Part shown: positions 23,566 through 35,449 of the stretch, piece by piece
Position numbering within the stretch: the stretch's first letter is position 1
How the letters are laid out: each line of letters starts with the position of its first letter
From: Gibbula magus
Lineage: Eukaryota; Mollusca; Gastropoda; Trochida; Trochidae
NCBI GenBank assembly: GCA_936450465.1
Contig: OW388289.1
Span: 68,508,420-68,572,419 of the forward strand
Direction of reading: 5' to 3'
DNA: 64,000 nucleotides
The notes under the pieces: model-generated
The model's input: the letters and a program-made list of their open reading frames with translations, nothing else
Databases searched by the model: none
Told to the model about the DNA's origin: nothing
Program-made: the position numbers and the translations under genes

Positions 23566-24809
23566 CTTGCTCACGTATTTATGTTGGACAATTTGGTGAA
23601 GACACCTAGTCTGGCATAAAATGAATTAAGTATTAAGGGAACATCGAGCTGTCAAAATGTTCGGTAAACTTGACCAACCTTGACTTCATTTCCCAATGGA
23701 GGTATTTAATGCAATTATAAACCGTAAGATTTAAGTACATTAGATTGAATTAAAATTATTTATTATGAACTGGGATTTATGCGACTAGCATGCATCCGTT
23801 AGAAAATATGTTTCTTTAAATGAGATGTACAATTCAATATATTATTTAAGGATTGTCACCAACAAAGGATTTGATTACCAATAGTAAGACCTTTGTTGTG
23901 GGTCTGGCTTGTACAGGACCCATTCTATGTGGATGGCTGCTGTAGAGGAATACGTAGGTGTCCATTGTGTTATATATTATGTTATTATGTTCTATACAGT
24001 TAACTTTCTGTAGATTGCATTTATAAAAATTCTGCTAGAAAACTATCGTATAAATTACCTATATATTACAACTACATCTCCAACTCTTGAATTATTTACG
24101 CTATTTGATCAGAACAGTTCCAGTGTATTACTTGACGGTTACAAATGGTTGACTGATATGGAGTCAGCTCCAACATCGAGCACTGGGCCCCCAATCACAA
24201 ACAAGATATAGCCAACACCATCATTAATAACTCGGAATGCAAATGTTAAAAGCCTTCTAAGGACAACGGATTTCCATAATTGCCATTTTACTGCCACATA
24301 CTCTTTCGTAGGATGCAATTGATGGTCACAAATTCCAACTGCGTAATCTTTTGACACTGTTTTATTACGAATACATTATTCATTGTGTGAATCAATTGAT
24401 ATACAGAGCTATTCGCAGACTAAATGGTTTGCCGGTTATATTTGACTCGTCTTCGGTTTTGATAAATCAGTTTCTTTGAATGCATAAGAATGATTAGATT
24501 CGTAAAAGTGTTTTACCTCTTATATATAAAATGTTTTATTTTTTGTATTGCCCCAAAAAAGGATAAACTTTGCACGCATATCGTAAAATTATTTCGACCC
24601 ACTAGTTATAATCTATCTTATGAAAACTTTGTTGTGTCAATTAAACTCATCAGCTGGATCACCTAATGAAGGCGTACGCATACTTAAGTTACGTCGTAAC
24701 TGTTCATAATAAAGAAGTTGTTGTTCACACCTTTCATTTTGACTTCTTTGTGAAGTAACTGTCTCAATTTGTCATCATTTTTTTTATTTGTAACACATTC
24801 TCCCAAGTT
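23559..24809. other. Non-coding stretch, nothing recognised
   Basis: A 72-codon minus ORF at 24139-24357 has no recognised domain. No repeat or RNA signal was identified. Confidence 0.45.
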
Positions 24810-25262
24810 TTAGCTCATCTGGCCTGAAAGACCCGATGGGCGCATGGCATAACATGGCGTCCGGTGTCCATCCGTCCATAAACTTTACTCTGTTTCGCCT
24901 TATTCTCCAGAACCACTTGAAATTGTGTGTACAGACTCTAAATCTAAAGTGTAAATTTTGTGACCCTGTGAACCCCAATATTGGTCACAGGTTTTATGAC
25001 CTAAATACCTATTTTCATTTCTTCTTCAGTACAGAAAGCTCTAGAAAACTGAAATGTTATGTACATACTTCTTGGCCAATGGGGAATCTGAAATTGTGTG
25101 ACCGTGTGACCCCAAATATGGGTCACCGGGGTCATGGCCTAAAAGCCTATTTCATCTTCTGCTACAGTACAATAGCTGAAATCTTGTGTACAGACTCTGT
25201 GGTCAATGGGGATTCTAAAATGTAGATTTGGTGACCCTATGAGCCCAACTATGGGTCACACA
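24810..25262 (+). repeat. Bivalve-style tandem repeat, three ~125-bp units with a leader
   Basis: The leader agctcatctggcctgaaag plus a gacccgatg dyad and the gtccatccgtcc series (24812-24885) precede units starting at about 24919, 25049 and 25170. Each unit has aaa-t-tgt-gtacagactc, aatggggattct, gtgaccc...gagcccaa and tatgggtcac. The opening hairpin-like phrase (ggcctgaaagaccc) and the gtcc runs are a repeat style I associate with bivalves. The 129-codon ORF (24836-25225) is a by-product of low stop density in the repeat. Confidence 0.7.
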
Positions 25263-26889
25263 AGTCGAGCTGCTGCATGGACGCTAGTTTGTGCAGCTCT
25301 ATGAGTGTTTAGTTAATTAAACCGATTATACTCTCGACTGGGTTGATATTCTGTTGCTTGAGTTTTACCGAGTCTAATGCTTCTCTCCCTCCCTATTTTG
25401 GCTCTCTTAGAGAGGTTCTTTTGCGGATCCCTTCTGCAGTGTATATCCTCACTGCAACTGGATAATCCAGGTCACCTTGCCTGGATAGGTTGACTGCGGC
25501 CGTGTCATTTTCCTTCAGTGGCATTCTTGCTAAGGTGTGTTATCAACAAAAGTTTGTAAAAATAGTCTTTTAACCTTAATCTTAATATTTTCCTTGGTAT
25601 TTATGCATAACATAATTCCTAATGAGCTTAATAGCCAATGGTTCTATTTGTTCTAGGTTGAAATTAAGACATGAGAGCGTTCCCCTACCGATCAATAAGA
25701 ATATCATAGAATATGTTGACCATAATGTAATAACATCAGTTCACTACACGTCTTTTGAAGTGAACCAATGTTTTCATAAGTTCATGTATATTTTAAGGTT
25801 ATTTCATGCAACAACTTTCTGTTACTACCATATGTTATGTTCCATGAAAGCCTGAAGAGTGTATCAACTTGGGAGAAACATTGATGCCACCCACATACAA
25901 AGGTCAGAAACAGATGGATGATAACCTTTTGGCGGATTATGTTTATTCATAAATGATTATATCAATGTAACAAGGATTTCGTCTTCCCGGGCGATAGAAC
26001 GGATGTTACATTAATCATTAAGGGGTGGAAAGGTTGTATTTATACATATTTGGTGGTCAAATGAGTTTTTCTTTACACAAAAACATGTCCACCTATGTAG
26101 TGCATGTTGATACTATAAACCACCGACTTCGTGCGAATAAACAATGGATGGAGATTTCACTACTGATCTACAATTGTTGCACTTGTAAATTTTATTGCAC
26201 TTCTCAGTTACTTGGATTTGTTCTCAACAAACTTTAGGTGAAACAGAAATGCATTTCTAAAACACAACATATATACCTGTTAAAATAACACATAACATTC
26301 CATTGCACTTATATAAATATGCACAAATGTTCCCGATGATTTTTACAGCTCAATCTGCAATTTACAATTAAATTTGCAATACTATATACTTAATCGACAA
26401 AGAACATTGTGTTTATAATGTGATTGTATTTACTGTTATTGAATGAATACCATCATTATTATATACCACATATTTACAAGACCATGCTGTCTGGAAAGAA
26501 TTAAACGTATCAGCATCTGTATCATTAGAATACGTTTTCATAGACAGCTTAAACATTTAGTTGATTGTGTCAACGATGGAGGTAATCTATTCTTGACCAC
26601 ACTCTTGGCCTATGATAAACCTTTCAGTTTTTAAGTTTGCTTAAGAGGTAAGTTCCAATTGACAATCACGACGGTAAAGGCAACAGGGAAAACAATGCGC
26701 CTCTATAATTAGTGTTTTCGTAAAGGAGAAAATATAATAAAAATCTGCACAATGTGCATATATTTTGGCGTGTATTTTTAAAATAAACGTAAATGTCATG
26801 AGTATCGATGTTCAGGGCTTTGAGGGGGGAAAAGCAGGATTTTAATGAACAGCTGTTTTGAGGGGAAACACTCAATATTTTAATGAACA
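25263..26889. other. Non-coding stretch, nothing recognised
   Basis: Chance ORFs only (for example 25622-25855, 26025-26237). No repeats or RNA genes recognised. Confidence 0.45.
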
Positions 26890-26904
26890 ACTTTTCTTTA
26901 TATG

Positions 26905-26965
26905 GAAAGCCATCCTCCTGATGAAGGTGTGACCATATACTGAGACACGTCGTTAATGTTAACAG
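26905..26965 (+). repeat. CTGATGA-stem-GAnAC module, copy 1 (family C)
   Basis: ccatcctcctgatgaagg, then tgtgaccatatactgagacacgtcgtt. It matches the copies at 32.5 kb (minus) and 43.3 kb (plus) through the cctgatgaagg, tgtga and cgtcgt blocks. It is the most diverged of the three. Confidence 0.5.
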
Positions 26966-29328
26966 TGATGATGCTCTTATCTATAAAGACATATTGCTTT
27001 TTATTTTATGTCAAGACATCAACAGTTCTCGATATACATGTTCATGTGTTGTGTGATTAAATATTGATCTAGTATTTATATTGGAGTAAAATAAAATGTT
27101 GCAAACTAATAATATGAAATAACAAAGGTTTTATTTGATTTGACGGAAGCTTGTATTTTTCAGTTTTACAAACACCCAATATGTCATGTGTGTGCAAGTA
27201 GAAATTAATTTCAATTACAATATCATTTCTGACATTAAGATGCCAAACTGTTTCAAAATTCCTGTAATTCATTTTAAGTCTTTCTTGTCTGATATTAGCT
27301 TCTCAAAAAGACGGAAATTGCTGTCTGTGTGTATTAATCAATGTGCAATATCAAGTTTGCCCACAAGCATGAAGCAAGAGTGAAGTATAATGTTCTATTA
27401 CATTGGAGACTCTTGTGAAAGTAGCCTTCATCAACCTCACACAAAGACCGTCTGTCCCTTTCTCTTCTTGTAAGAAATACTTCATTGTCTTTCTTATCAC
27501 CCACACGTACAGACTAAAACGCATGAGACGGATTATTACAGAACTATATATTCAAAGATAAATATACATCGACTTAGGCATCTGGTTTGACTGAATCTAG
27601 GATTTATATCGGTTATATAAGAGTTCGTATTGAACTTCGAAGAGAAGCAATATGACTTGAGTAACTATAATATACTTTCTCTTAAAGCTGAACATGATCA
27701 AGAAACAATCAACCTATTGCTCTGATTGTGAAAATTGCAATCGATTTCAACCTTAGATGATCACATATGATACATGTTTTCCAAGTTTCGGTAAGTCACA
27801 ACACCTCATTTGATCACAGGAGAACATAAAGCAATTGAGTTTATCAAATGCATCTCGATCTGTATTTATCTTTTTATACGCAGCTTAGTTTCCGATGTTG
27901 ACTCATTAATACAAATGGTTCATGTCATTAATTAAATTATCCCTTCTATTACACAATGCTTTCTATCCATGAGAGTCTTGACTTGTGGTTGAGCAATAAC
28001 TTTATAAAACTGTTACTGTCTTCAAAACAGATTGCTATGCATAAACGATAAGCACTGGAACACGAAATACTGAGAGCAAAACCATTATTATGTTACACAT
28101 TTTTTATTTGGAACTTTTGAAATATGATGTCGTGTTATTTATAAATATAAATTATTATTATTACTGTTACAATGATCAGTACGAATCCCATGGCATATAA
28201 CCACTTATTATATACCCATGTACACTTAAGATAGCAATACAGGCGTGCATTACTGTTTCCGTGGTCGCCTTCCGTAGTGCACGGAGAATTCCCTTTTGAC
28301 GGTTCTACTCTCTCTGAACGTCGGCACTTCTCGGAAATTTTCGTTTCCCAATTCAATCTCAATGTTTTTATAATACTGCTAGTAAGTCTGCAATTGATTA
28401 AAATACCAGCTCGGATTTAGACCTAATATCAACATCACAAACAGGGGAAATGTCTCTGAAATTATCATTAACGGGCGCAAAGTATAAGGGGAATTGTAAC
28501 ATGATTTCGATAAATCCTTGATTCTGATTGGTTGATTTGCCTTTGTTGAAGTAAATGAATACCCGCAAATTACTTCCGGCGAATGACCCCGAACTTATAC
28601 ATCATGTTCACAAGATCTGGCCAGAACCAAAATTTAATTTTTCTATTTCTCTTAATATGTGCGCCTTACTCAAATTTGTCATTTTCTAACTTATGTATCC
28701 CCGTATAGGTAAAAAATAACTCTAAAAATGAAGTAGATTCCAGTGACTAAAATGTTTTCAACTAGTTAAATTTGTCCAAGTTTGACGCCTTCTTCCATGC
28801 AGCTGTTTTAACCGAATGCCGTTGCCATGGCATGACGTCATCTTGATCAACCGTTTTGACGTCACAATGCTAGCGTCATTGTCACAATGGTTAAGAGCTA
28901 GATTTTTGTTCCTTGGTAGTTTACCGTGTTGATGCCGTAGATAAATGTTTATCGTCATCTAAAAGGATACGTGAATATTTTGAAGTGACCATAACTGAGT
29001 GACAATGTTCGAGATTACGTGTAAATTGTTACTAATGTACACATTACGCCGAGTATTCACATTTGTTTTGACCTGACCACACCTCTTACAAAAATGGAAC
29101 AGTCGCCAAGTCCTTTTTACTCAGAGATAGGTACACAGAAAGGGAGTTCGCTTCAAAACCCCTGATAACTAACGGTCATGTTACAATATTGATATATAGT
29201 TGCGTTTGTAAAATTCCCGGGATTCATTGTTATTCAACATCCTCACATTTCAGCGATTAAAACCTCCTGTTAACGCCGTCGGTTTTAGACTAAATTTGTA
29301 TATAAATAATATAATAAATATAGAACTA
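26966..29328. other. Non-coding stretch; paired CRE-type sites at 28.83-28.86 kb
   Basis: AT-rich apart from about 28,790-28,890, where two perfect TGACGTCA palindromes occur at 28833-28840 and 28857-28864. The minus ORFs at 28135-28362 and 28758-28958 have no recognised product. Confidence 0.45.
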
Positions 29329-29386
29329 GAAGATGTCATGGAAGCGGAGGAACAACGAGTTCTTCCTCCGCTTCCATTACATCTTC
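29329..29386. repeat. 25-bp-arm hairpin
   Basis: gaagatgtcatggaagcggagg is followed, after a loop centred on aacaacgagtt, by its near-perfect complement cctccgcttccattacatcttc. Only one mismatch is seen in the arms. Confidence 0.85.
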
Positions 29387-29514
29387 TCGTTCGATACAAA
29401 CGATCCAAATGCACAAGTATGATGTTCCATATTGATTGCATTTTACTCAGTCGCCCATTTGATTTGTGAAGGTTTCACTATTGTAACTGCTAAAAGTAGA
29501 TTCCATGACCTTCT

Positions 29515-29665
29515 AACAGCCCAGACCCTGGGGTAAAATCGGAAGATTGGTAGACACTCCATGTAGAGTTGTCCAGTAGCTACATCGAGACAGACACGTC
29601 ATTGTCTGACATGACATATCTGCCTTTCCTTCTCTGCTAATTAAATAATCGTTTCCCATGAAAGT
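29515..29665 (+). repeat. Dispersed repeat family A, copy 3
   Basis: ggggtaaaatcggaagattgg, catgtagagttgtccagtagctac, agacagacacgtcattgtctg and ctgcctttccttctctgctaattaaataa follow the family A order. This and the 31.9-kb copy are the longest and share the attaaata end. Confidence 0.8.
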
Positions 29666-31934
29666 TCGATTTTTAGTACTAATATGTTCGAGGAATGTTA
29701 ACACATGCGTGCGTCTTTATATCGTGGTATCATGTAGGATTTTAGGATTATAGCCTTGTAAAACCCACCACTGGCTCATATTGATCTCGTGTTGGGTTTA
29801 CATTCAGAATCATGGTCTGTCATTGTGTATATCATGTCGTAAACCTTTTCGATACTCATGTCCTAAGATTATAAATCTTTACAACCATTACTGTATAGAC
29901 CTTGATCACCAACATTATCCAATGCCACCCGTTATAAAAGTAGATATAATGACAGGTAGATACAGAACAACAGAATCTTATCATACATTTGTATATAGGG
30001 CAACAGAATAGATACCAGTACAAATGAAAAATATGTTAATCGGCAAGTCATAAATACTACTGGAAAATTACTACATAATGTATACAGAGGCCAACGAATT
30101 AAAGTAAATAAATGTCAACAGTATCTTTTATTAACTTAATTTTAATATCTTATACTTTTTTACTTCCACCAAAAAACACACCGATTTCAGCTTTCATCCT
30201 GTGTTTAAATAGACAGAACTTCAAATAAGCATACCCTGATGTATGAATTGCGTAAAATTCCTTTACACAACATAGTATTCTTTTCAAAGAATTTCGAAAT
30301 CAATTTTATTCTTCATGTTATTCGTGTTTGTTGTTTTTGTAAATGTAGAAAACTGTATCATTTCCTTTGTCCGTCAGTTCAAACGTGTATCAAAGGAATA
30401 CTGGTCTTTAAGCTTACCAAGTCCCTGTAGACGACAATATCTCTTTGTCTTGCTAGTTAATGCAATAATAGATACAGGATGATAAATGAAAAGGGACATA
30501 ATTGGCCATAATTACTCCCGTATGGTTTAAATTAGCGAGCTAACACATGCTTAGTAGATAGGCATATAACATGAAATAGTTTTGAGCATGTGCACATTGA
30601 ATACAGAGGTTTAAAACATGAATTATTTGAGCAAGTGAACAATGAAGTAAAACTTCAATTAAAACTAAAAGTTTGGTATTATTATATTTGGTATATATTA
30701 TTTGGTAACACGGCAGCATACCTTCGCTAAGTGTTTTATAATTACTGCAACCGTTTAACCCGGGAATTCAAGAAAATTGTTGTTTGAAACTCTTCATTCC
30801 TGAATGAATTATTTGGTAAAAACAACACTTTTAGTCTCAATGTAATAACATTATAGTCCGTCAGTTAATATAATTTAACGGAAGCTTCTTGAAATACATT
30901 TCGTTATTTTATTAAGATAACTTATCAACAAATACTTAGTTTTTCGTTCATTTGTAAAGTAAATATTTAAATTGAATGGGTTATAACTTTGTAACCTTTT
31001 AACAATCAGATATTTGTTTCGAAAGTAATCTATAAGGCGTAGATTCAAAGCTAAAGGTGTAAGCTCTCTTAGAGGGTTGTGGGATTTTTTTTGATTGACA
31101 AATTGCCCAGGGATGTTAACGTTCTTCTGTGATACTTATGGAACATGAGAAATACGGCGTAGTTTTTTCTTACTTTATTATTTTTTACTTATTTTTCAAG
31201 TTGAGTTGAATTGAACTATTTGGATTTGAATGATGCCTTGATATGTGCTTATCTGAATTGCTAGGTACATGTACATTGTATACACTATATGTATATTTAT
31301 TTTTGTTTAATAATGAACTATCAAGCAATAGAACGATATAAAAAAAAATGCAATATATTCTAATCAATACTTGAACTACGACTGTGTTTAAAATGAATAT
31401 TTTTGGTCATATACACAGTACACATGTCAATACAAATGATAAGTTTACTTCATATCAACAATAAATACTTTACAAATATCAAGGACATACTTCAAGAACT
31501 CAAGGTTCCAGCAAGAATGAGAAATATGAGTCAGACCCAATATTTCGAAAACTGCATCTAATTCGTAGATTTCCGCGTTAATAACAAGCTTGATAAAGTT
31601 ATCGTGCCTGTACAAACTGATTACACTTGACATGATGAGGCCGACTCAATCCAGGACAATTTAATTGAATTACCACAGCAACACACGGCTGCTTTGTTTA
31701 TTTGACATACTGATGTCATTGACCCTGTTTACGAAATATAACTAACATTTAGGCGCCTGTTTCTATAGATTAATGATGATGATGGCTGTTATTATTATTA
31801 CACTATCAAACATTAACCTGGATTAAAAACAAGCAAATGGACTAGCCTTGATTTATGAATTTTAGATATTCTTATACATGTTTGTTTACCCATGTTTGGT
31901 CCGATGTCTGGTGAATAATTCCAATTTGACCATC
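29666..31934. other. Non-coding stretch, nothing recognised
   Basis: About 2.3 kb of AT-rich sequence with chance ORFs only. Confidence 0.5.
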
Positions 31935-32080
31935 TATAACTTAGCCTTGGGCTGCTGCTGGAAGTTTGCCGACACTACATGTAGAGAGCTGCCCAGAGCC
32001 TAGGACAAGACAGACACGCCATTGTCTGGTTTGAACGATCCACTTCCGTTCCATGTATACTAATTAAATAGCTTCCTTGA
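31935..32080 (+). repeat. Dispersed repeat family A, copy 4
   Basis: gccgacactacatgtagag, agctgcccag, agacagacacgccattgtctg, tttgaacgatccacttcc and actaattaaatagcttcc match copies 1 and 3 in order. The left end (ccttgggctgctgctggaag) is the most diverged part. Confidence 0.8.
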
Positions 32081-32479
32081 GAGACAAATTAAAAAGTGGA
32101 GATGAAACATATGTTTGAAGTCTCATGTTCTTTCATTGCTTACAACATGGACATGTTTGATGCTTTATTCCTTTAGTGTATTGCTGAATTTTCAATTTGA
32201 GCGTTAGCTGTGTTTAATTCTATTTATTAGTCATTTAAGCGACCTCATCTCATCGTAGATGTTTTAAAAGAATGTAATTAAAAAGAATTTAATTGCTGTT
32301 TGCAGTAAAACTACAAAATTAAAATGTGTTAAAGCCAATTAAACAGTGTTTTCGTACACAGATTTATGCCTTCATTTCCATTATTCATAGATTATTGTAA
32401 TGATACAATGTTTTCGTGTGCTTTTACTATCCTATCCCAGATTATTCTCCTGAATATTTAGACTCTTAAAGTCTTTATT
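32081..32479. other. Non-coding stretch, nothing recognised
   Basis: AT-rich sequence without a supported feature. Confidence 0.5.
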
Positions 32480-32494
32480 TAAACCTCTCAGTTG

Positions 32495-32660
32495 AAAACA
32501 CAATTTTCTGGACAACATATTTTATTGTGTAGATACACGACCTATCAGAGTATGTGCTCACTCCTTCATCAGGTGGAATGTGGGGGTATAACAAGGTAGG
32601 CTATATTTGTACAGAATATTAACAATTGTGACAAAAAGGCCCCTCTAAGACTCTCATCAT
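32495..32660 (-). repeat. CTGATGA-stem-GAnAC module, copy 2 (family C)
   Basis: On the minus strand: gagtcttagagggg, then ccacattccacctgatgaag, gagtgagcacatactctgata, gtcgtgtat and, after a gap, gttgtccagaaaat. The same words occur in order at 43.17-43.40 kb on the plus strand, so this is a dispersed repeat of about 160-220 bp. It may derive from a Penelope-like element terminal region (inference). Confidence 0.65.
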
Positions 32661-32852
32661 TTATATACAAATTCTCGATTGACACTTATATATTATATCA
32701 AGGAAACTATTGATCGTCAAAACCTTCCTGGTAACGAATACTACAGAATGTCAGCTTCAGGCATACGCATTGATTTAAATATCCAACTTCGACATGCCAT
32801 AAAACAAACAAGTGTACCATTTAATAGGCATTAACATTAAACATTAAACACA
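32661..32852. other. Short spacer before the minisatellite
   Basis: Unique-looking AT-rich sequence ending in attaaacattaaacac. Confidence 0.5.
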
Positions 32853-35449
32853 TAAGCACTTCAGTGCAGAGTACATTATGCTTCAGTGCCTAGTACATTA
32901 TGCTTATGAGTACATTACGCTTCAGTGCTGAGTACATTACGCTTCAGTGCTTAGTACATTACGCTTCAGTGCTGAGTACATTATGCTTCAGTGCTGAGTA
33001 CATTACGCATCAGTGCTGAGTACATTATGCTTCAGTGCTGAGTACATTACGCTTCAGTGCTGAGAACATTACGCTACAGTGCTGAGTACATTTCGCGTCA
33101 GTGCTGAGTACATTACGCTTCAGTGCTGAGTACATTACGCTTCAGTGCTTAGTACATTACGCTTCAGTGCTGAGTACATTACGCATCAGTGCTGAGTACA
33201 TTATGCTTCAGTGCTGAGTAGATTACGCTTCAGTGCTGAGTAGATTACGCTTCAGTGCTGAGTACATTACGCTTCAGTGCTGAGTACATTACGTTTCAGT
33301 GCCGAGTACATTACGCTTCAGTGCTGAGTACATTACGCTACAGTGCTGATTACATTTCGCATCAGTGCTGAGTACATTACGCTTCAGTGCTGAGTAAATT
33401 ACGCTTCAGTGCTGAGTACATTATGCTACAGTGCTGAGTACATTACGCTTCAGTGCTGAGTACATTACGCTTCAGTGCTGAGTACATTACGCTACAGTGC
33501 TGAGTACATTACGCATCAGTGCTGAGTACATTATGCTTCAGTGCTGAGTACATTACGCTTCAGTGCTGAGTACATTACGCTTCAGTGCTGAGTACATTAC
33601 GCTTCAGTGCTGAGTACATTACGCTTCAGTGCTGAGTACATTACGCTACAGTGCTGATTACATTTAGCATCAGTGCTGAGTACATTACGCTTCAGTGCTG
33701 AGTACATTACGCTTCAGTGCTGAGTACATTATGCTACAGAGCTGAGTACATTACGCTTCAGTGCTGAGTACATTACGCTTCAGTGCTGAGTACATTACGA
33801 TTCAGTGCTTAGTACATTTCGCTTCAGTGCTGAGTACATTACGCTTCAGTGTTGAGAAAATTACGCTACAGTGCTTAGTACATTTCGCATCCGTGCTTAG
33901 TACATTACGCTTCAGTGCTTAGTACATTACGCATCAGTGCTGAGTACATTATGCTTCAATGCTAAGTACATTACGCTACAGTGCTGAGTACATTACGCTT
34001 AAGTGCTGAGTACATTACGCTACAGTGCTGAGTACATTACGCTTCAGTGCTGAGTACATTATGCTTCAGTGCTGAGTACATTACGCTACAGTGCTGAGGA
34101 CATTACGCTTCAGTGCTTAGTACATTTCGCTTCAGTGCTGAGTACATTACGCTACAGTGCTGAGTACATTACGCATCAGTGCTGAGTACATTATGCTTCA
34201 GTGCTGAGTACATTACGCTTCAGTGCTGAGTACATTACGCTTCAGTGCTGAGTACATTACGCTTCAGTGCTGAGTACATTACGCTTCAGTGCTGAGTACA
34301 TTACGCTACAGTGCTGATTACATTTAGCATCAGTGCTGAGTACATTACGCTTTAGTGCTGAGTACATTACGCTTCAGTGCTGAGTACATTATGCTACAGA
34401 GCTGAGTACATTACGCTTCAGTGCTGAGTACATTACGCTTCAGTGCTGAGTACATTACGCTACAGTGCTTAGTACATTTCGCTTCAGTGCTGAGTACATT
34501 ACGCTTCAGTGTTGAGAACATTACGCTACAGTGCTTAGTACATTTCGCATCCGTGCTTAGTACATTACGCTTCAGTGCTTAGTACATTACGCATCAGTGC
34601 TGAGTACATTATGCTTCAATGCTAAGTACATTACGCATCAGTGCTGAGTACATTACGCTTCAGTGCTGAGTACATTACGCTTCAGTGCTGAGTACATTAC
34701 GCTTCAGTACTGAGTACATTACGCTACAGTGCTGAGTACATTTCGCATCAGTGCTGAGTACATTCAATCAGTGCTGAGTACATTACGCAACAGTGCTGAG
34801 TACATTACGCTACAGTGCTGAGTACATTACGCTTCAGTGCTGAGTACATTACGTTTCAGTGCTGAGTACATTTCGCATCAGTGCTGAGTACATTACGCTT
34901 CAGTGCTTAGTACATTACGCTTCAGTTCTGAGTACATTACGCTTCAGTGCAGGGTACATTTGCTTTCAGTGCTGAGTACATTACGCTACAGTGCTGAGTA
35001 CATTTCGCTTCAGTGCAGGTTACATTTCCCTTCAGTGCTGAGTACATTACGCTTCAGTGCTGAGTACATTACGTTTCAGTGCTGAGTACATCACGCTTCA
35101 GTGCTGAGTACATTACGTTTCAGTGCTGAGTACATTACGCTTCAGTGCTGAGTACATTACGCTACAGTGCTGAGTACATTACGCTTCAATGCTTAGTACA
35201 TTACGCTTCATGTGCTGAGTACATTACGCTTCAGTGCTGAGTACATTACGCTTCAGTGCTGAGTACATTACGCTGAGTACTTTACGCTTCAGTGCTGAGT
35301 ACATTACGGTTCAGTGCTCAGTACATTATGCTTCAGTGCTCAGTACATTACGCTTCAGTGCTGAGTACATTACGGTTCAGTGCTCAGTACATTATGCTTC
35401 AGTGCTCAGTACATTACGCTTCAGTGCTGAGTACATTATGCTTCAGTGA
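32853..35449. repeat. 22-bp minisatellite array, about 118 units, with 660-bp higher-order duplication
   Basis: The unit is built around CGCTTCAGTGCTGAGTAC followed by atta (22 bp). Variation concentrates at two places: ttACG alternates with ttATG and ttTCG, and CTTCAG alternates with CTACAG and CATCAG. Variant order is not random: 33481-33960 and 34141-34620 are the same series of variants offset by exactly 660 bp (30 units), with four differences in 480 bp. Near the right end a 66-bp block (35307) is repeated at once (35373). Damaged units occur at the edges, for example 32892, 34764 and 35271. Each unit has an imperfect dyad CTTCAG-tg-CTGAG. The ORFs at 34903-35501 are repeat artefacts; there is no spacer diversity, so this is not a CRISPR array. 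Confidence 0.98.

Noticed and set aside
24836..25225. 129-codon plus ORF
   Set aside because: Overlies the three-unit tandem repeat, and its peptide is repetitive in step with that repeat.
32853..35449. CRISPR-like array or a repetitive protein gene
   Set aside because: There is no alternation of constant repeats with unique spacers. The 22-bp unit is continuous, and the open frames arise because a 22-bp period cycles all three frames with few stops.
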